Origin: Letharia columbiana
Taxonomy: Eukaryota > Ascomycota > Lecanoromycetes > Lecanorales > Parmeliaceae
Direction: 5' to 3'
DNA length: 64,000 bases
NCBI RefSeq assembly: GCF_014066305.1
Contig: NW_023501085.1
Coordinates: 62,001-126,000, forward strand
Positions 22,414 to 33,430 of the stretch are shown piece by piece (the stretch's first letter is position 1; every line of letters starts with the position of its first letter). The translations under genes and the position numbers were made by a program. The notes below the pieces were generated by a model. The model was given only the letters and a program-made list of their open reading frames with translations, had not been told where the DNA came from and made no database searches.

Positions 22414-23721
22414 ATGGACCAGGTCAACGATTCAAATTTCCCGTTTCTGAGGCTACCATCGGAAGTTCGCAATAAGATATATCGCTATCTACTTTCCACG
22501 AAGCATACGAAACGTGTCTCGGCCTTGGGTTATGAAGTAAGCATCGCAAGTTTCTCCCGCCTTTTCATCGTCTCTATTGCTTCGCTCTAGTATTCTTCTC
22601 TCGCTGATCCGCCTTAGGAATGTGTACCTACCTTCGTCAAGTTGTGCCCTAGCCACCGCTACGAATTCCACACCACCATCCTTTTGGGGAATCATCAACT
22701 CTACGGCGAGGCCGCTTCGATTCTCTACGGCGAGAACTTGTTCATCTGCTTGGCTACCAACCTAAAGGCAATCCAGCGCCTATGTTACAACGTCGGTCTA
22801 AAGCCCGTATCATATGGCACGAGAGCAGCAAAGTGGAAGCACATCGCTATGTCGATTGTATTCAGCCAGGACGGAGACGATAGCAAGAAGACCCTCCGCT
22901 GCGTCTTCGCCTGCGATGATCTACACCTCCTTTGCCGCGGCTTCTTGGGTTTCGGCATGAATGATGGTAACGGCCTTGTCTTTCTGCAGGACTTGAGATT
23001 TACAGTCACCATACATGGCTCCTCCGAAGCGCAAATCCATGCTTTGCGCTACGGCACACCATCAGCTTCATCGAAATTGTGTCGGCTCCTTGAGCCTTTT
23101 ACCAAACTCCATAGCATAGGGCGTTTCACTATCATCGGCCTGTTCAACGGAGAATACCGGGCTTACATTGCTGGGCGAGTTACAGGCTCAGCCCCGAACC
23201 TGGAATCGGCCATTGAGGGAATTGTTGCTCTCAAGGACGAAGGCAATGTTGCTTTCTGCAAAAACCAAGACGCTCTTGCAATCGCCAAATACGAAGCAGC
23301 CTTGATATCTCTACTGACCAGTTTCTGGGACCACGCCACCATCCAAACGGGAGAGTTCGCCAATCTGATAAGATCCAATGCTGCATGCATCCTGTACTTC
23401 CAACTCCAATCCAACCTCGCCGCCACACTACTGAGAACGGGAAGGTTCGTCGACTGCCATTACTGGGCAGGCCATGCGTTCGCACAAACGGCGACAGAGA
23501 AAGCAATGGTTCATCGGAAGCCCGCGGAGTACTCCGAGCTGGCTATTCTTCAGGCATTGGCCAGCAAGGGTATGGGCGAGATCGAGCGAGCAGCAAAGGA
23601 AATGCGCACGGCCTTGATTTTCGAGCCTGAAAATGCTACGGCGAGGAAGGAGTTGGTCGATTTGGAAGCGGAGGTGGAGGTGAAGAAGAATCAGGATCTT
23701 GCGTTCGCTATGGGAGGGTAA
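22414..23721 (+). CDS. F-box-like protein with C-terminal TPR-like region
   Basis: Two exons: 22414-22536 and 22618-23721. They total 1227 nt, or 408 residues. The N-terminus carries FPFLRLPSEVRNKIYRYLL, the F-box-like signature shared with the dead gene at 20607. The middle has GNHQLYGEAASILYGENLF, the usual companion motif of this fungal class. The C-terminal 180 residues contain TPR-like helices: KDEGNVAFCKNQDALAIAKY, then LQSNLAATLLRTGRFVD, then a final helix pair ending in ALIFEPENATARKELVDL. A TPR half would give a protein-protein surface. Such proteins may work as substrate adaptors of SCF ligases, but this is inferred. The frame is intact. Confidence 0.8.
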
Positions 23722-25323
23722 GCGAGGTGACTGAGCAGGCTGTGTACGAAAGGGACAGCGAAAGCTTACAACTCGTTTATCTCTAATATCCCCCTGAATC
23801 TCATTCACCTCCTGCCATAGGGAGGCTCCAGGCCGTCGAGCTGCGCCCGTATCAAGCTCTGATAGCATTTCATGTTCGCCACAATAGTAGAAATCCACGA
23901 AGAGTTCCTGAATCAACTCCTCAAGACCCCTTGTTCCATCGCTAATCATCGTATAACGTCACTGCTTAGCATAATCGTATGTGGAGACCTTAAAAACTAA
24001 GTCCATCTTTTAGCAAGTTTGCTGTATGTGGGTTTCTTGTTCTTACATCTTTCTCAATCAAAAAGACCAGAAGAGTAAAAGACTGAGAAAGGCAAACATC
24101 GAGATATGAACATCGCCAATGAAACAATGTCTGTCCAGTGGAATTCTGCTTCCCTGTTCAGAACCAAGCACCTCCCTTTTTTGTGTCTAAAATATATATA
24201 GAAACATCAGCAAAGCATAAGTAGAGAATTTAGAGTACCAGAACTGCGCTCTTCCTCGAACAACCTCCCGGCCAAAGATGTCCAATGATCGTGAATTGCT
24301 CCTTTCCACGGTTAAATATCGGATACGCGATTTTAGCTCGCCCTGAGTAGGCCATACCTTAGACCTCCGCACAATCCCGACCGTCGTCCAAATTCACAGT
24401 GACGAGCCATCCAAAGACACCAGTGACAGCACTCTGTAAAGGCCAAAGACTTGCTTAGGATGAAAGCTTTCTGACTTGGAGGGTATATATCATGCAGCAT
24501 GGTAGGTGAAACGAGGACTGCCGCTGATGATGGAAGAGAAGCGGCTTGGGCAGGAAAGGTGGCGATTGAGCTACCAAGGCCGGGCATACAATGAGCTTGC
24601 GGTCCTCGCGTAGCTTTCGATCTTACTTGGAAGGAGTTGCAGCAGAGAATTATTCGGATCCATCAGCAGCGGAAGATCATAAGCAAATGGCTTTCCTGAT
24701 TTTCGAAGCAAGGAAGGTTTCTATGCCCTTAAATTCCAAAGGTCTGGATAACATAAGCCTGATAGAGGAAGAGAGCTCGGAAATTTCCGTTATCAAGGGA
24801 TGAAAATAATGCAAAAGTTGAGCAGGTCAGGTATTCTGATCACACAAAGCACCTTTTAGTCGCTTGTCTCGCCAATATTAGTTCAGCTGACTGCTCGATT
24901 TCCACGGACAACAAGATTGAAGGACGACACATCATGAGCTCCGGCAACCTCGGACCTTTGTTCCATAAGGCAAGAGCGAAGAAAATTGCAGCAGCGAGAT
25001 ATCCCCCCCTTTCGCAGTCTTTGCTGTCAATATCTTCAGACGAAGCTCTAGAGCCTAGCCTGCAGAAACCCCTGATGGCACACTCTCCTGAAACCCTCAG
25101 CCTCCGCTAGGTAATCCTCACTCAGAAACATCAGGTGAGCTTTGAGCCACGGCCTAAGGAGGCATCAGCATGTGGAATCCTTCCAAGGACAATGGCCCCT
25201 TGCTAGACTGTCTGCCAAAGAGTGTTTCCTTACCGGCCTTGTAATCTTTCAGGTACTGTTTGAACACTACCCAGCACCAACTAAAGTGGTAGGGACCTCA
25301 AGGCGTTCCTGTTCTAAATCCGG
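23722..25323. other. 1.6-kb region with weak minus-strand coding signals only
   Basis: A minus-strand ORF starting at 23949 (GLEELIQELFVDFYYCGEHE) has codon-like quality, but it runs antisense into the F-box/TPR gene and has no stop-defined small model. Another minus-strand stretch at about 24245-24430 reads GRAKIAYPIFNRGKEQF, in a different frame from an upstream ATG at 24587. Neither gives a full gene. Confidence 0.25.
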
Positions 25324-26759
25324 CTAGGAATTCTTTATCGCAAGCTCAATCTCGGCGAATTGGATCTCAAATTCGTAGCGACTCATTATGGGCTCAGTCG
25401 TGTCGTCCCCATTCTTGATGTCTTCCAGGTATCTGTCGTACGGTATTGACTCGTACATGGCGTCATCACATGCACCGTTGTACTGTTCCAAAGATAGGGC
25501 CCCCATGTCGGTACCTCCGTTTTTCTCTCTGTGACGTTCGAGGTATTGCGAGTAGTCCGTGAACTCGTTCGTCATCTCTTCCATTTCCGTATCCGACTCT
25601 GTCTCTGTCACCTCTTTCACAGGTTTGCCTTTCGTTGGTTCGCTCGTCTCGAAAGTGACCTTCTTCTTGTTTTTCTGTCCCCTATGTGTTGTCTTTATGG
25701 GGGCGTTTTGTTTGGCTTGTTGAATCAGAACACCCTTTAGATGCGAGCATGGGAGGCCGTTTTCTCTGCTCCACTCTTTCAACTCCTTTTTGGACATTGA
25801 GTCAAAGTCGATTGCTGCTGGAGTTGTGTGTGTCGGAGGCGTTGGTTGTGGCTGTGCAGTAAGCAGCTTTGCTCTGTGTTGTGATGGCTCATCGCTACCT
25901 GTCTTCAGCGGCCGAAAGGCAGGTTTTGGCTGCCGTTGTAGGACGTGGTGCTGACCAAATGTTGCCCCTCGTGATTCGAATGGCTGCTGACTTTGGGGTA
26001 GCGGTTGACCATACCCCGTCTGTTGAGGTTGGCTACCATGTCTTGGATGCTGTTCCACGACATGTGGATGGCCGTAGACTGCCTGCTGAGGCGGAAAGCC
26101 AAGATGTGAGTGTCGATTCTGCAATCTGGGCTGGCCCAGGCCTCCATACGGAGGCGGATAGCCATAGCTTGGTCGTGGTTGTAGGCCGGGGTTTGACAGC
26201 ACATGTGGCTGGCCAAAGTCTATCTGCGGTGACTGAGTGCCATAGTATGATGGCTGGTATTGTTGCTGGTGTTGGTGCTGGTAAGAGTGCTGTCCGTGCA
26301 TTTGACCAAAGCCGAACTCGGAAGATTGAGAACCATAAGATGGCTGATGAGGCTGCAAGTGTGATGGAGGATAGCCGTGCTGTTGAGCTTGAAAGGTGTT
26401 CGAAGGGGCCGTCTGTCGGTTCTCAAACCCGGTGCGCTGCGAGTGTGATGGAGGATAGTCGTGCTGTTGAGCTTGAAAGGTGTTAGAAGGGGCCAATCTG
26501 TCGGTTCTCAAACTCCGGTGCGCTGCGAGTGTGATGGAGGATAGCCGTGCTGTTGAGCTTGAAAGGTATTGGAAGGGCCAGTCTGTTGGTTCCAAACTCC
26601 GGCACCCTGCGAGTGTGATGGAGGACGGCCGTGCTGTTGAGCTTGGAAGGTGTTCGAGGGGGCCATCTGTTGGTTCTCGAATCCAGTACGCTGCGAGTAA
26701 GAATGTTTGGCAGTGTCGGTAGGCAGTGAGTATGCGTTGGTGTATATGTTTTCATCCAT
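25324..26759 (-). CDS. Gln/His/Pro-rich repeat protein with SAP-like motif (frameshifted)
   Basis: ATG at 26759 (MDENIYTNAYSLPTDTAKHS), stop at 25324. The span is 1436 nt, exactly two bases too long. Without two extra bases in the third repeat it would encode 477 residues. The N-terminus has four 84-bp repeats (28 residues, core PSNTFQAQQHGYPPSHSQ). The middle is rich in Q, H, P, Y and G. A SAP-like segment, DSMSKKELKEWSRENGLPC, is followed by a Lys-rich patch (GQKNKKKVTF) that could be a nuclear localisation signal and an acidic C-terminus. Its layout resembles the gene at 19.1-20.1 kb and suggests a local paralogue. No catalytic motif is visible. Confidence 0.65.
26345..26700. repeat. four tandem 84-bp coding repeats
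   Basis: Direct repeats with a unit of 84 bp (86 bp in the third copy), nearly identical over acctttcaagctcaacagca on the minus strand. They encode the 28-residue units of the SAP-like protein. The third unit has two single-base insertions relative to its neighbours, near 26493-26496 and 26514-26516. Confidence 0.85.
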
Positions 26760-28467
26760 TCTGATCTGGTGCGCAGGTTTTGGATGGGGTGCTCTTGGTT
26801 ACTGAAAGCGATGTGAGGCCGCACACAAGATTCCAAAGCTAGTGCGCGCTAGTGTGTGCTAGTGTGGACCAAAGAATTGGAAAGAAATTTTGTGGCCTTT
26901 GCGGAAGAGCTTTCCGATAGCTTCAAGATCGGACGAAGATAAGGTGTCCTCGTAGACCACCGTCTCGGCCTCGAACTTTACGGCTTTACACGTGCGCAGG
27001 AGTGGGACGTAAGGGAGTGACAGCTTTGTTTCACCTTCTGAATACTGAGCTACTTCTCCAACGAATACAGATAGCCGTAGGCGATACGGCGGAGCTCCAG
27101 CGGAAGTTTTTGAAGAAGGGAAAGGTGGAGTTATCAGAGGTCAGTATTTATGTATATTTAGTGCTCAAGAAGGTTTATTTTCCATTCATGGACTCGATCT
27201 CAGTCGTGTTCGTAACGATGCTCATATCTTCCGCTTCTGATTGGTACTGTCTGTTATGACAACAGGTATATAGAAACAACTGTCAAAAAGTTGAGGGCGA
27301 TGATCAAGATGGGTGTTGATGAAGATGATGGAAGGTAGGACAAGTCAGAAATGAAGCATTCGGTCAGGGTCTCGTGCCGGTATTGCCGACTGGAGGATTC
27401 GAGAACTGCCAACCCCCAGTCCATTCGCAGTGATTGTGATATGAGGAGCCAAAGGTCATAAGTATCTCATAAATGCATCTGCCCTACCAAAGTATGACAA
27501 GAGTAGCCGTTGTCCCACGCCACCACCCCTTTTTTCCCACATTCCTAGGATAACACTTTCCAATCTCAGACACTTCCCTCATCCGTAGTTCCGCGAGCGG
27601 CTGAGCACTATTCGCATTATATTTTGACGGCCTGCCTACTCGCTTCCGGGGGGCTGTGTTCCCCAGAAGCTGGTGAGCGTCTTGGAGCAGCGGGTGCGGT
27701 TAATATACTTCACTTATCAGCGTAACTGATGTCAACGATGGGTCATCTCGCTGCATTCAGAGATTTTAGATTTTCAAGACGGCATTTTTGGGTAAGACAC
27801 GATACCTGAAATCGAGGTAAAAAACAAGAATTGTTGAACTCTCTGGTCTTCTTCAGTTTTATGAAAACAGAGAGAAACGATCATAAGAAGAAGAAGAAGA
27901 CATCTGCTGACCAGTGAGTTGTGCCCATTCTCATTGCCAACCCATATGATGCGATTGGTTCTGGGGGACCAAAGTAAAGCATCATACTGATAAACGTTAC
28001 TCAGTCGCTCACAAGCTTCACCAGTTGAATCAAAGCAGTTTGTCAAGCATAGTCAGGAATGGTACTTTGCTTGCAAGAGTATTGGAGTTTGACACAAGTC
28101 GGTGTCTCTTCTCCATTAGACTGTGAAGAACATACACGGCTAATGATTGTTGTTCCGAGATCCTAGATGCCACAGTGATAGATTTCTCTGTAGATCACAT
28201 GTATCTGGCCCCCTGTTCCGAGATCTTTTTGGCCTATCATGCCGCCATTGGCCCAGAGTGAAATTTGCCACCCAAATTTGATCCTAGAATTAGCCCGTTT
28301 TGCGCCGTGATTGGTATCTCTCTAGACCGCTATTTCTTAACGCAAACGGCCAGAAGTAATGCCGAATCTAATCTCTCGGACGTCTCTTGCTTTCACTGTC
28401 TTTCAAAAACTTTGCTTCATCGACGGGCACTCCTGACATCTTCCAGTCGTCGAGATCAAGACCAGAC
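26760..28467. other. 1.7-kb intergenic region, no gene supported
   Basis: It lies between the divergent SAP-like gene and the Myb gene. An 85-codon ORF at 27002-27259 has no recognisable motif. A pyrimidine-rich leader-like stretch occurs before 28468. Nothing else is seen. Confidence 0.4.
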
Positions 28468-29631
28468 ATGGGCACTCAGAAAGGTTCCAACACGAAGAAG
28501 GCATCGGGATCTCCTTCAGCAAAGCACGGGAGTACCACAAACCCCAAGCATGTCACCAGATCACCTCGTCTTTCACCACTCAAACGCTCAAAAGCGCCAG
28601 AGTCCACCTTGCAGCCCACTGCATCGCCACACTTCCCTCCTCCAGCTTCCATCGTCAATTCAGGACAAGCCCAAAAACATTGGCAAGAATGGGAGCAGCA
28701 GCTCCTGGTCTCGTTGCGCCAAAAAGGGAAGACTAACCGCGAAATCAGCAAACATTTGCCCGGTCGATCCAAGAGAGCCTGTCAGGAACAATTGCTGAAA
28801 TTGCTCAAGCACGGAGAGCAAAACCCCTATCCTCTACTGGAAGATGATCCCGCGGAATTCCGGGCTCTGAAGAATATGAAGAGATGGAAGGATTGGGAAG
28901 ATCAAATCATCATCAGTAACTACAACGCGGGCAAGAGTTGGGGAGAAATCAGCGAGCTACTGCTTTCCCGCACAGAAAAGGCGACATTAGCGCGGTGGAA
29001 ACAACTTCCGAAATTCAAATCCCCAAACCCACCGGAAAGTAAATGGAGTCGATGTGAAGATCAGCTCCTGGGGTCTCTTCGCACCGCAGGAAAAGACTGG
29101 GCGGAAATCGCTCAGCAGATTCCAAACCACTCACGATACGGTTGTAAGCAACGTTGGACCCAAGATCTGCATTATCACTCGTCAAAGAAATGGACGAAGC
29201 AAGAGAAGGAGACACTCATGTCTCTGGTCAAGACGGTTGGGTATCGTTGGTACGAAATCGCCAAGTTCATTCCTGGTCGAACGGGGGTTGCCTGCCGATG
29301 TTGTTACGTGCGGTATTGGGGTGAAGAAGACGGGGAAGGTGGGCCATCGCCGGAGGATTGGATAGATATTTGGGACAGTGAGTCGCTTGTTCATCGATTA
29401 CAGACCGAGCTAACGACTTCAGACCCTCCGGATCCTGAGGAGACCGATGGGGAGACCGAGATTGACTCTATGGAACTGGAGTCCACTGCTCATGATGCGA
29501 ATCAAGACATGGACTTTGATGTCGGAGAGTCTGCCTCAGCTCCAGTCAACCCCGCGCCCACAGCCGAGAAAGATCAGTATAAGAGTTTCAATGCAAAGAA
29601 GAAGCAAGCGATCTATGTCCCAGAGATATGA
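28468..29631 (+). CDS. four-repeat Myb/SANT-like DNA-binding protein
   Basis: Two exons, 28468-29377 and 29423-29631, give 372 residues. The 45-nt intron is a multiple of three with a perfect donor (gtgagt), branch site (gctaac) and acceptor (ttcag). An unspliced reading would add 15 residues. Four Myb/SANT-like repeats follow a basic Ser/Pro-rich N-terminus: WQEWEQQLLVSLRQKGKTN; WKDWEDQIIISNYNAGKSWG; KWSRCEDQLLGSLRTAGKDW; and KKWTKQEKETLMSLVKTVGY. Each has the spaced aromatic residues and an IxxxLPGRS-type recognition helix. The tail is acidic. It is probably a nuclear transcription or chromatin factor. Four consecutive repeats are more than the usual R2R3 or three-repeat arrangement. Confidence 0.85.
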   Translation: MGTQKGSNTKKASGSPSAKHGSTTNPKHVTRSPRLSPLKRSKAPESTLQPTASPHFPPPASIVNSGQAQKHWQEWEQQLLVSLRQKGKTNREISKHLPGRSKRACQEQLLKLLKHGEQNPYPLLEDDPAEFRALKNMKRWKDWEDQIIISNYNAGKSWGEISELLLSRTEKATLARWKQLPKFKSPNPPESKWSRCEDQLLGSLRTAGKDWAEIAQQIPNHSRYGCKQRWTQDLHYHSSKKWTKQEKETLMSLVKTVGYRWYEIAKFIPGRTGVACRCCYVRYWGEEDGEGGPSPEDWIDIWDSESLVHRLQTELTTSDPPDPEETDGETEIDSMELESTAHDANQDMDFDVGESASAPVNPAPTAEKDQYKSFNAKKKQAIYVPEI

Positions 29632-30374
29632 GCGGATAGTGGGTCGATCAATCACCAGGATTTGCGAGAGCCAACACGATACACGAGTCTCTGATGCTGA
29701 TCAGACGTTGCAGATAACGGCAGCATGGTCTGTATCAGCAGTATGTGAGGCCAAGGTCGGGCACAACAATGCTTTGAATGTTTGCACCCGGTTCCATGCG
29801 ATGTACACTATCCCAGAACCGGATTCCTGGCCATGATTGCCTATCACCAGACGTTAGCAATCCTCCTGAAGATTGACGATGAATCAATGCTTACCCTGGC
29901 CAAACTTTGTCTCCTTCATAGCAGGAGTTTGCTTCAGCAGAATCAAGGCAACATGACCTATTGCCTCATGGAATGTGTTACGAAAAAACAATGTCGTTTG
30001 GCTTGCTTTGGAGCTCTTTCAAAAGTGGAGACTTTCAGTCATGGGTATGAGAAGACAACCGTGGTTTGTTTCTCCATCACACATGTAAACTGGAGTCGCC
30101 AAGGAGCGAGTGCGCAGAAACGGCGTGGTGGTTTGTCCGCTCTGTCCGTTCGGAGGTTAGAACCGAGGTGGCACATGGAGAGAGGCCGAACCCCCCGTCT
30201 TGGACTTGACCTCTCCCAATTTTACGCCAAAGGCGATCGAGAATAGCCAAAATCATATTGACCACGAAGGTCTGACTGCTGCTTGGTGGAACCGCTTATC
30301 TCCACGAAAGCTATTCGACAGTGATACAAGGAAGACACCCATAGACCCTCCCTCTTCGAAGTCCCTGTCCAACC
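29632..30374. other. intergenic region, no gene seen
   Basis: About 740 bp holding the Myb gene 3' UTR and the promoter of the next small gene. Short ORFs here lack support. Confidence 0.4.
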
Positions 30375-30725
30375 ATGGCCGCCACCGGTCGTACCCTTGA
30401 CCACAATCCACTGAAGCGTCTCAAGATCGAGGACGAAAAAGATCTCATCAAAAACCTAAGTATTGCTCAAGCCTTTAGCACCGAGTACTCCAACGACGAC
30501 CTTTCAAAGGCCATTGCCTTTCGCTATCCAGACAAATGCTCGACCATCAGAGGAAGCGATGTCCAATCCATCTTCAGCTACCTCGAAGCCAATCCCAAAT
30601 GTAGTAGAGACTATGCTCGGTTCAAAAGCATGGCGGCACGAAACAAGTATGGCAACGGCATTCGAGAGGTCCAGGACGCCTTGAGAGAGTGGGACGTCGA
30701 CATCGATATGGCGAAGCGCAAATAA
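30375..30725 (+). CDS. hypothetical protein, 116 aa
   Basis: Single exon in good start context (accatggcc). The product is short, charged and mostly helical (DLSKAIAFRYPDKC, REVQDALREWDVDIDMAKRK), with no signal peptide or membrane segment. A basic PLKRLK patch sits near the N-terminus. I recognise no family. The frame is intact and the composition looks coding, so it is probably a real small cytosolic or nuclear protein. Confidence 0.6.
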   Translation: MAATGRTLDHNPLKRLKIEDEKDLIKNLSIAQAFSTEYSNDDLSKAIAFRYPDKCSTIRGSDVQSIFSYLEANPKCSRDYARFKSMAARNKYGNGIREVQDALREWDVDIDMAKRK

Positions 30726-30806
30726 GGATGCAGTGTGCAATGCTCGCAGGTCTGTATTGAGAAGCCCCGGATATAGGGGCTCTACTGAGGTGCTCTTCTT
30801 CCAGAC

Positions 30807-32124
30807 CTAGATCTCTATGCCGGTTTGAAAGTACAAGTCGGGAGATTCTGTGTAGAACCAGAATCCCTCGTCTTCACCATCGGGCGTTGGGTTGGAGTCG
30901 TCGAGATCTATGGAATCCCTGGCATCCTCCGATGTATCGTTGTTTGTGGTTGTGGAAGGGTGGCGATGTGAGGATTGAGTGGAATGCTCAGATCTGCTGT
31001 TCAGGCTCTCGGATGGTTCCACTGAATTCAGCGCTGTGTTCGAGGAGGCTTCCATCTTCTCTGTGGGATTCCAATCTTCCAATATGTCGGTAGTGCCTGA
31101 GGCGTGGGTACCAGGACTGCTTGCTCCTATTCCAGATAAATGAAGCAGGGTTTGAAGGCTCTCGGCAGGGTTCAAGTCGAGGCATGGTTTCCTCTGTTCG
31201 GCAAGAGTATCAATTGTCGCTGTCTCATTCCGGTCAAGCATGTTTTGGCTGGGTTTTTGTTCTTGTGCTCTGAATGGTCTCTTTGCGTATCCACTTTGAG
31301 GATCTTCCACCTTAGGGATCCAACGCTTCTTTCTCGGCTGCTCCTCAACCGTGTTCTCAATGTAGACCAACCCTCTTTTTGTGGAACTGAGAAAGTCATG
31401 TTGCTGCTTGTTTTGTTCATTGTTTCGTAATTGATGAGATGTCCATGCTTTGTTGGAGAAGATCATGTCATAGATTGACTCCGATATCTCTGCAGGCAAA
31501 TTCTTGCCGGTTGCTACCTCGACCGCCAGTCTACCAGCTGTCAGTGATCCAATTTCTCATAGTCTCCAAGTACTCACGGAACAATGCACATGATGTTTTC
31601 CTTAAGTGCACATTCATTAAGACTCAACGCTGCCTGCCAGATCATCAATCTATACTCGGATGATGATTTCCCCTCGCAGTCCCGTTGAATGTCTCTGGAG
31701 GTTATCAGTGTCCTATACTTCTCGATTTCTCTGACTGAAGTTGCATAGGAATCAAGGCATTTGCCCAACTGATCTGAGGGACTCGCAGATGTGAGCGGGG
31801 TGACAGGCGGCGCATAGGTCCCTGAACGTTGGACCTCTTCACTCATCGTCTAGTCATGGCAAAATCGAGCAATCTTAGGTCTGGAAACTGTGGGAACCGT
31901 CTAAGAGCAGGAAAGTACAACAGCACTAAAACAAAGTAAGAATTGGAAGAAGAGACGTTGCTTACGCTGAGAGAAATCATCAGTTGTTGATGACGAAAAT
32001 CTGCTCCGAAGTGTTTTCGTCGTGCATAATGAATCACTAAGCCATTTGGAGCAATTTCAACATGATCGCATGAGACACAGACCATCCATAAGAAAAACAT
32101 GGGTGCAATCTGGGAGAGGGGCAC
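30807..32124 (-). CDS. C2H2-like zinc-finger protein, function unknown
   Basis: Model of three exons: 32124-31966, 31849-31578 and 31530-30807. They total 1155 nt, or 384 residues. The first intron (116 nt, gtaagc..gactag) joins two reading frames that otherwise only touch at an ATGA overlap. The second is 47 nt (gtgagt..tggtag). The N-terminus contains CVSCDHVEIAPNGLVIH then YARRKH, spaced C-x2-C-x12-H-x5-H, the classic C2H2 pattern. The centre is helical. The C-terminal 200 residues are Ser/Thr/Asp/Glu-rich and disordered, ending with a Trp/Phe/Tyr-containing acidic patch (DEGFWFYTESPDLYF) that resembles an activation domain. If the first exon is wrong, the protein starts at 31846 and has 330 residues without the finger. 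Confidence 0.6.
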
Positions 32125-33362
32125 CTCGGTGTGGATTGACAGGAGCTTCTCGTTCTGCGGCTCTAGACTGTCTTACTCTGATAAGCTGAGACTGTAGAGC
32201 ACAGCTAGCTTCCTTTATTCAAGCGACACCCGCCTGTCCAAACTAACCATCTGAAATCGACAATTGCATATTAAAAGATCTCTGAGACAAGTTGGTAATG
32301 AAGCAGAGGGTAGGGCCACGTCCAGGAGCAACCGAACGGTTGAGTCCTCGACTGGTAATACCCAAGTTGCACGTTGACTAGCATCGACCTCAACATCTGA
32401 CGAGAGGAATCCCAGATCCGTCTCAATTAATTCAGCGAGAAACGCTCACTTTTATGCTCGTATTCTCACGTGTAGGTCAAACAATAGGTGTCACTCAGAA
32501 TATGTTGCCTGAGAAACCGATGGTCATCGCAAGCCTCGACAGTCGAATAAGCCAGTGAGCTGGGACCAGAATGCCTTGCCTGTCGCTTTCCTACCAGCAT
32601 CCCTGCCACCGCGAAGGGTGAGTTGGATCACAAGGCTCCGTTGCCCTTTCACGGGTTTGTGGAGCGGATGTGAGAGGCTGTTGACCAATGGTTACCAAGC
32701 ATCTTCTTAAGAGCTCGCCAGCGCTTACATCTCCAGCCATTTCACGTGAAGCCATCAGAACGCTCATGCTTACCTTAGCTAAAGTAGGGACCGCGTCCGG
32801 CCAGAGACCTCAAGTCGAGCGTGTGAACAGAATAACACAGGATTTTCAGGTATAGACAGCGCCGAAAACATTCTTGTTCAGCTCGAGGCTCGACCCTTTT
32901 GAGAAACCAGCTCCTCAATACATTAGTGAATTCGTTGTTGTCTCGTAAAATGTTTGAGGAGCCAAGACTTGTACATTTCCGTGCCAAGATACACCACGTG
33001 ACTGACTCCGTTACCGCAGACTAGCGCAAGCGCACGTTTCGAATTCACAAGCTCTACAAGACTACAACAACTCCTGCGGAACCTCAAACATCAGCCAACA
33101 CAAAAAGCTCAGGACCAGAATGGCACAGCATAATCGAGCTGCGTACTCAAATCCATTAGTCCGACACTGGATTGGATGCGAGAGCAGGGGCCAGGACTAG
33201 AAGCAACCCCAAATTTTGCGGCATAATGATGAAGAGGCGTTGCAGTTGCATCGGCCAAGCAGAAGCTTGGTTGATGAACTGTTGGGCTTCTACGAATTGC
33301 CCTTTTCCTGTTGATTAAGGCTATGCAATTTCTTAATCTCTCATTCATTCTTCCCTCGTGGC
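32125..33362. other. 1.2-kb intergenic region, no gene seen
   Basis: No ORF with recognisable content on either strand. The sequence is not repetitive within the window. Confidence 0.4.
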
Positions 33363-33430
33363 ATGAGTCTACTGTGCGTCTTGATGTCTCACAGTGCGAT
33401 TATTGGAAGAACGACTCTGCTCTTCGAAAG

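Noticed and set aside
23428..23949. Minus-strand 173-codon ORF as a gene
   Set aside because: Most of it is antisense to the intact F-box/TPR exon. Only the first 60 codons lie outside and they have no family match I know.
27002..27259. 85-codon plus-strand ORF as a gene
   Set aside because: No start context, motif or splice support; length is within chance for this window.
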